Of a DNA stretch of 35,808 nt, positions 33,467 to 35,808 are shown piece after piece. Below the pieces are notes generated by a model. That model made no database searches, was not told the origin of the DNA, and saw only the letters and a program-made list of their open reading frames with translations. Positions within the stretch are counted from its first letter, which is position 1. Each line of letters starts with the position of its first letter. Source of the DNA: Saprospiraceae bacterium (GTDB lineage Bacteria; Bacteroidota; Bacteroidia; Chitinophagales; Saprospiraceae); NCBI GenBank assembly GCA_027080725.1, contig JALWRC010000102.1, forward strand, positions 1-35,808, in the 5' to 3' direction. Both the position numbers and the translations under genes were made by a program.

Positions 33467-33497
33467 TTGATAGTATGTGTGGATTTTTGTATATTTG
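33467..33497 (+). promoter_or_regulatory. Promoter of octamer-repeat secreted protein gene
   Basis: TTG (33467-33469), a 20-base spacer and TATATTTG (33490-33497) form a near-ideal Bacteroidota promoter. It lies between a spurious upstream ATG (33434) and the ATG at 33536, so it decides that 33536 is the true start. Confidence 0.75.
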
Positions 33498-33535
33498 ACG
33501 TGTTATTATATTTTCTAAACTATAAATATTTTATT

Positions 33536-34129
33536 ATGAAACATCTAAATCATCTTACCAACGCACCAACGCACCAACGCACCAACGCACCAACGCACCA
33601 ACGCACCAACGCACCAACGCACCAACGCACCAACGCACCAACGCACCAACGCACCAACGCACCAACGCACCAACGCACCAACGCACCATTTAATCTTTTA
33701 TTAGTCTTATTTATTGTTTCTATTTTACTTAATTCGTCGTTTGCTCAAGGACCCCCAATTTTTGGACATTGCGGCATGACAAATGGCTCATCCTCCCCGC
33801 CACCTCCAAACCAAAACGTAAACCCTGATTGTTCAGATTATGAATTAAAAGCGTTTATGGGGAAGCATCTGTCAGATGCAATTCCTCAAGGAACGCAAAA
33901 ATTGAAAATACGGACGAATGTAATTATAGTACAAGATGCCAATGGAGAGGGCAATTTTCAGCTAAGTAACCCATTGCATGTTAAATATTTTGATGATATA
34001 TTTCGAGTTTTGAATGAAAGACTACAAAATATCGTAGAAGAATCATGTGGGTGCAATACACCCCCTATGACAATTTTAAAATTTCTACAAAAAGATGGAA
34101 TGCAGGACTTTACAACATACTTGTCATAA
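33536..34129 (+). CDS. Secreted protein with octamer-encoded repeat inserted in its signal peptide
   Basis: The 197-residue product begins MKHLNHLT, runs through five copies of NAPTHQRT plus NAP (residues 9-51), and only then shows the hydrophobic core FNLLLVLFIVSILL and a cleavage site near SSFAQG (about 71). Removing the repeat leaves a normal signal peptide, so the array interrupts its n-region. The mature part (about 72-197) has four cysteines, a Pro-rich stretch and a segment KLKIRTNVIIVQDANGEGNF that resembles the start of some large secreted Bacteroidota proteins; it may be a truncated member. I choose ATG 33536 because the promoter lies upstream of it and downstream of ATG 33434. Sixteen 8-bp units keep the frame open; both other frames stop within 20 bases after the array (TAA 33691-33693, TAG 33702-33704). 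Confidence 0.75.
   Translation: MKHLNHLTNAPTHQRTNAPTHQRTNAPTHQRTNAPTHQRTNAPTHQRTNAPFNLLLVLFIVSILLNSSFAQGPPIFGHCGMTNGSSSPPPPNQNVNPDCSDYELKAFMGKHLSDAIPQGTQKLKIRTNVIIVQDANGEGNFQLSNPLHVKYFDDIFRVLNERLQNIVEESCGCNTPPMTILKFLQKDGMQDFTTYLS
33557..33688. repeat. Tandem octanucleotide array, 16 perfect copies of ACCAACGC plus ACCA
   Basis: Sixteen exact ACCAACGC units occupy 33557-33684, followed by a partial ACCA. The unit is not a multiple of three, so gain or loss of one copy changes the reading frame of the host gene. The array contains no stop codon in any plus-strand frame and therefore translates as an 8-residue repeat (NAPTHQRT) when in frame. Confidence 0.97.
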
Positions 34130-34186
34130 AAAATAAGAATGTTGTTACCGCACAAAAAATTGTTATTGTAAAATAGATTATATTAT

Positions 34187-34224
34187 GGTCATGCATGACC
34201 GATAAAGTCATGCATGACCTTTTT
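34187..34224 (+). terminator. Terminator made of a doubled palindrome
   Basis: GGTCATGCATGAC (34187-34199) and GTCATGCATGACC (34207-34219) form a 13-bp stem with a loop of about 7 bases, followed by TTTTT. Each arm is itself a perfect palindrome (GTCATGCATGAC), so the two arms are also a direct repeat. It lies about 57 bases after the octamer-repeat gene. Confidence 0.85.
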
Positions 34225-34248
34225 GCTCACCCTTAAAATGATAGTCAA

Positions 34249-35685
34249 ATGAAACGGTCATATATCACACTAAGTCTCATTTTCTTACCATTGTATTTCT
34301 TGGCCCAGTTTTCTTATTTTAATAAATTAATTAATCTTGGATACGATGATCATTATCTGCCCATCAATATAGAAATAGAACAGGATACGCTTTATACCAC
34401 CTATCTGAGTACCTGCAATAATAAAACGGCTTGTACTGTAATAATTAAAATAAATGTAAATACAGGGGAGCTTATAGATACTGTATTGATTAATAATATA
34501 ATAAACTATTATAGTAACCCTCTTCTCGTTGAGAAGGACCGGATTATTCTGGGGATCAATGATATCCTCAATGGGTATAAAAGTATAGGGGTGCTTTTTG
34601 CGGATAAAAAGTTGGAAAATATCAATAAAAAATTCTTTCTGAGACAAAACAGAAGAAGTTTTAAAGGAATTGGACTATTTCGTTTTAAGTCAAATTATTA
34701 TGTGTATGGAGGACTGAAGGAGACCGGTTATCGTGAAGTTTTCGGTTACATTGTTAAGATGGATAGCACTTTAAACGAAGTAGAGGATGTATGGATATAC
34801 CGTCAATATGGCAATATCTATGATTTACAACCCACAGGAGACGGCAAGTCATTGGTTTTTGTTGTTACTCCGGAGGGGGTAGGAGCTCACGGCAACCGGA
34901 TTGATGATCCCGTATTGGTGACCATATCTCCGGAAGATGGAAGGGTTAAAGATACGATTTATCCATCCTTATATACAGGTTCACCTCCTATTGTCGCCAT
35001 GCTGGCGACAAAGGAGGGCAAGTATATTTTCCAATGGGCAAGATCAGGGTCCCGGGAGGAGAGTTATTTTGGGAATTTCAGATGTATCGACCCGGTGACG
35101 CATAACAAGGAATGGGAAATCGATATGTCCTTTATAGAAGATCCAAATGACGCGTATGGCTCAACTGTCCGTTCCTATACCCAGGCTCGCAATGGAGATA
35201 TTATTGCCACCGGAGAGGTAATTAACGGAGTGTATGAAAGCCCGGCAAGAATCGGATTTATAATTCGGTTTAGTAATACCGGGAAGCTGAAGTTTTATAA
35301 GCAGTTCTTTTTTAAGCCCACCTACTATCAACAACATAATTTTAATATTCTACAGGCTCTGTTTAAGGATATTGAAGAACTGCCAAATGGTGATTTGGTG
35401 GTCAGCGGAAATTTAACTCAAAATTATAAACCCCCGATTTGGGTGGAGCATGGTCTTCTCTTTCGTGTGGATTCGAATGGATGCTATGAAGGCAATTGTT
35501 CAGACACTATCTTTATTACCCAGCAGCGCACGCGCAATAATCTCTTCTTGCCGGGTACCCGGTGGTATTATGATATTGTCGATATTGCTATAGGGCTTAT
35601 GCGCGTGGATTCTTACGAAGTGAAAGATCTGGTTTTTGACAATTACTCCGAGGAGTATTATGATATGGGCGGATGGTATATGTAG
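34249..35685 (+). CDS. Secreted protein, beta-propeller-like, unknown function
   Basis: The 478-residue protein has a clear signal peptide (about 1-19, ending FLAQ). The body repeats a pattern of hydrophobic strands with polar turns such as VFVVTPEGVGAHG, LVTISPEDGRVKDT, GDIIATGEVING and GDLVVSGNLTQN, similar to delta-60/PQQ-like propeller proteins of Bacteroidota. A short C-terminal part (LPGTRWYYDIVDI...) follows, but no type IX secretion sorting domain is evident, so the protein may be periplasmic or truncated relative to relatives. It has its own transcription unit after the doubled-palindrome terminator. Family cannot be named with certainty. Confidence 0.7.
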   Translation: MKRSYITLSLIFLPLYFLAQFSYFNKLINLGYDDHYLPINIEIEQDTLYTTYLSTCNNKTACTVIIKINVNTGELIDTVLINNIINYYSNPLLVEKDRIILGINDILNGYKSIGVLFADKKLENINKKFFLRQNRRSFKGIGLFRFKSNYYVYGGLKETGYREVFGYIVKMDSTLNEVEDVWIYRQYGNIYDLQPTGDGKSLVFVVTPEGVGAHGNRIDDPVLVTISPEDGRVKDTIYPSLYTGSPPIVAMLATKEGKYIFQWARSGSREESYFGNFRCIDPVTHNKEWEIDMSFIEDPNDAYGSTVRSYTQARNGDIIATGEVINGVYESPARIGFIIRFSNTGKLKFYKQFFFKPTYYQQHNFNILQALFKDIEELPNGDLVVSGNLTQNYKPPIWVEHGLLFRVDSNGCYEGNCSDTIFITQQRTRNNLFLPGTRWYYDIVDIAIGLMRVDSYEVKDLVFDNYSEEYYDMGGWYM

Positions 35686-35765
35686 GGTCTCCTCAAAGAG
35701 ATTTAACTGTCAGAAAAAGAGTAAATTAAGTGCTGTTTTTTGGGATTTATATGCAAGGTTATTTG

Positions 35766-35773
35766 TATATTTG
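35766..35773 (+). promoter_or_regulatory. -7 promoter box for the gene at the right edge
   Basis: TATATTTG matches TAnnTTTG exactly, 17 bases before an ATG at 35791. A TTG near 35740 lies 20-25 bases upstream. The box is embedded in an AT-rich imperfect palindrome (ATTTG...GCAAAT). Confidence 0.6.
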
Positions 35774-35790
35774 CAAATAAAACCTGCATT

Positions 35791-35808
35791 ATGGACAAGT
35801 ATACATCA
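35791..35808 (+). CDS. Start of a truncated coding region (6 codons)
   Basis: ATG at 35791 opens MDKYTS and runs off the window. The well-placed promoter box makes a real start plausible, but nothing can be said about the product. Confidence 0.45.

Larger units (their letters stand above)
32908..33535. other. Long hairpin- and repeat-rich intergenic region
   Basis: About 630 bases without a confident gene. From left to right it holds the likely TonB-receptor promoter (32931-32938, minus), a broken open frame on the minus strand (32959-33183), short hairpins such as TGTAGG/CCTACA near 33041-33060 and GCCGG/CCGGC near 33119-33137, the two-hairpin element copy B (33178-33287), a GGAGC/GCTCC hairpin (33291-33306), a fragment of the second repeat family (33327-33360), and the promoter of the octamer-repeat gene (33467-33497). 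Confidence 0.7.

Noticed and set aside
33434-33535. Longer version of the octamer-repeat protein starting at 33434
   Set aside because: The strong promoter at 33467-33497 lies downstream of that ATG, so the first codons would not be transcribed from it. ATG 33536 gives a sensible protein.

Overview
The window reads as a chromosome segment of a Bacteroidota bacterium, probably from the Saprospiria/Chitinophagia side of the phylum (lineage is inferred). The supporting signs are -7 promoter boxes of the form TAnnTTTG in front of many genes, few Shine-Dalgarno-like leaders, a GLPGLI-family protein, a TonB-dependent receptor paired with a DUF4249 lipoprotein, a very large CRTAC1/ASPIC-UnbV lipoprotein, kynurenine 3-monooxygenase, and an E1 alpha/beta fusion.

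Layout. Positions 1-4050 hold a 16-copy heptanucleotide array, a small secreted peptide gene with its own terminator, and a GLPGLI gene overlapping an outer-membrane beta-barrel gene. Positions 4164-7752 (minus) form an AT-rich two-gene operon of P-loop ATPases. The second protein carries a winged-helix-like region and a run of nearly identical 32-residue TPR/Sel1-like repeats. The operon promoter is covered by two matching palindromic operator candidates. From 8121 on the genes are mostly core: rseP, tRNA-Leu(CAA), a class II Fic protein, kmo, an enoyl-CoA hydratase abutting a 2-oxoacid dehydrogenase E1 fusion, two tandem paralogous lipoproteins, an outer-membrane protein, a PAS histidine kinase followed by a receiver-CRP fusion regulator, deoC, a SPOR protein, rodA, a CRTAC1 lipoprotein, aconitase and tRNA-Gln(TTG). 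The right end is accessory: a DUF4249/TonB receptor pair, a 630-base non-coding stretch rich in hairpins and repeats, a secreted-protein gene whose signal peptide is interrupted by a 16-copy octanucleotide array, a secreted propeller-like protein, and the first codons of another gene.

The least explained signals are four. (1) A roughly 110-bp two-copy intergenic element (16433-16541 and 33178-33287) has mutually exclusive pairings; in one copy the start codon of a lipoprotein gene lies inside the structure, so it looks like a possible translational switch. (2) The octamer array at 33557-33688 should switch a secreted protein on or off by frameshift. (3) The paired-ATPase operon has a recently expanded repeat domain and a two-site palindromic promoter. 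(4) A second, weaker repeat family lies at 17306-17338 and 33327-33360. Everything here was read by eye; no database or folding program was used.
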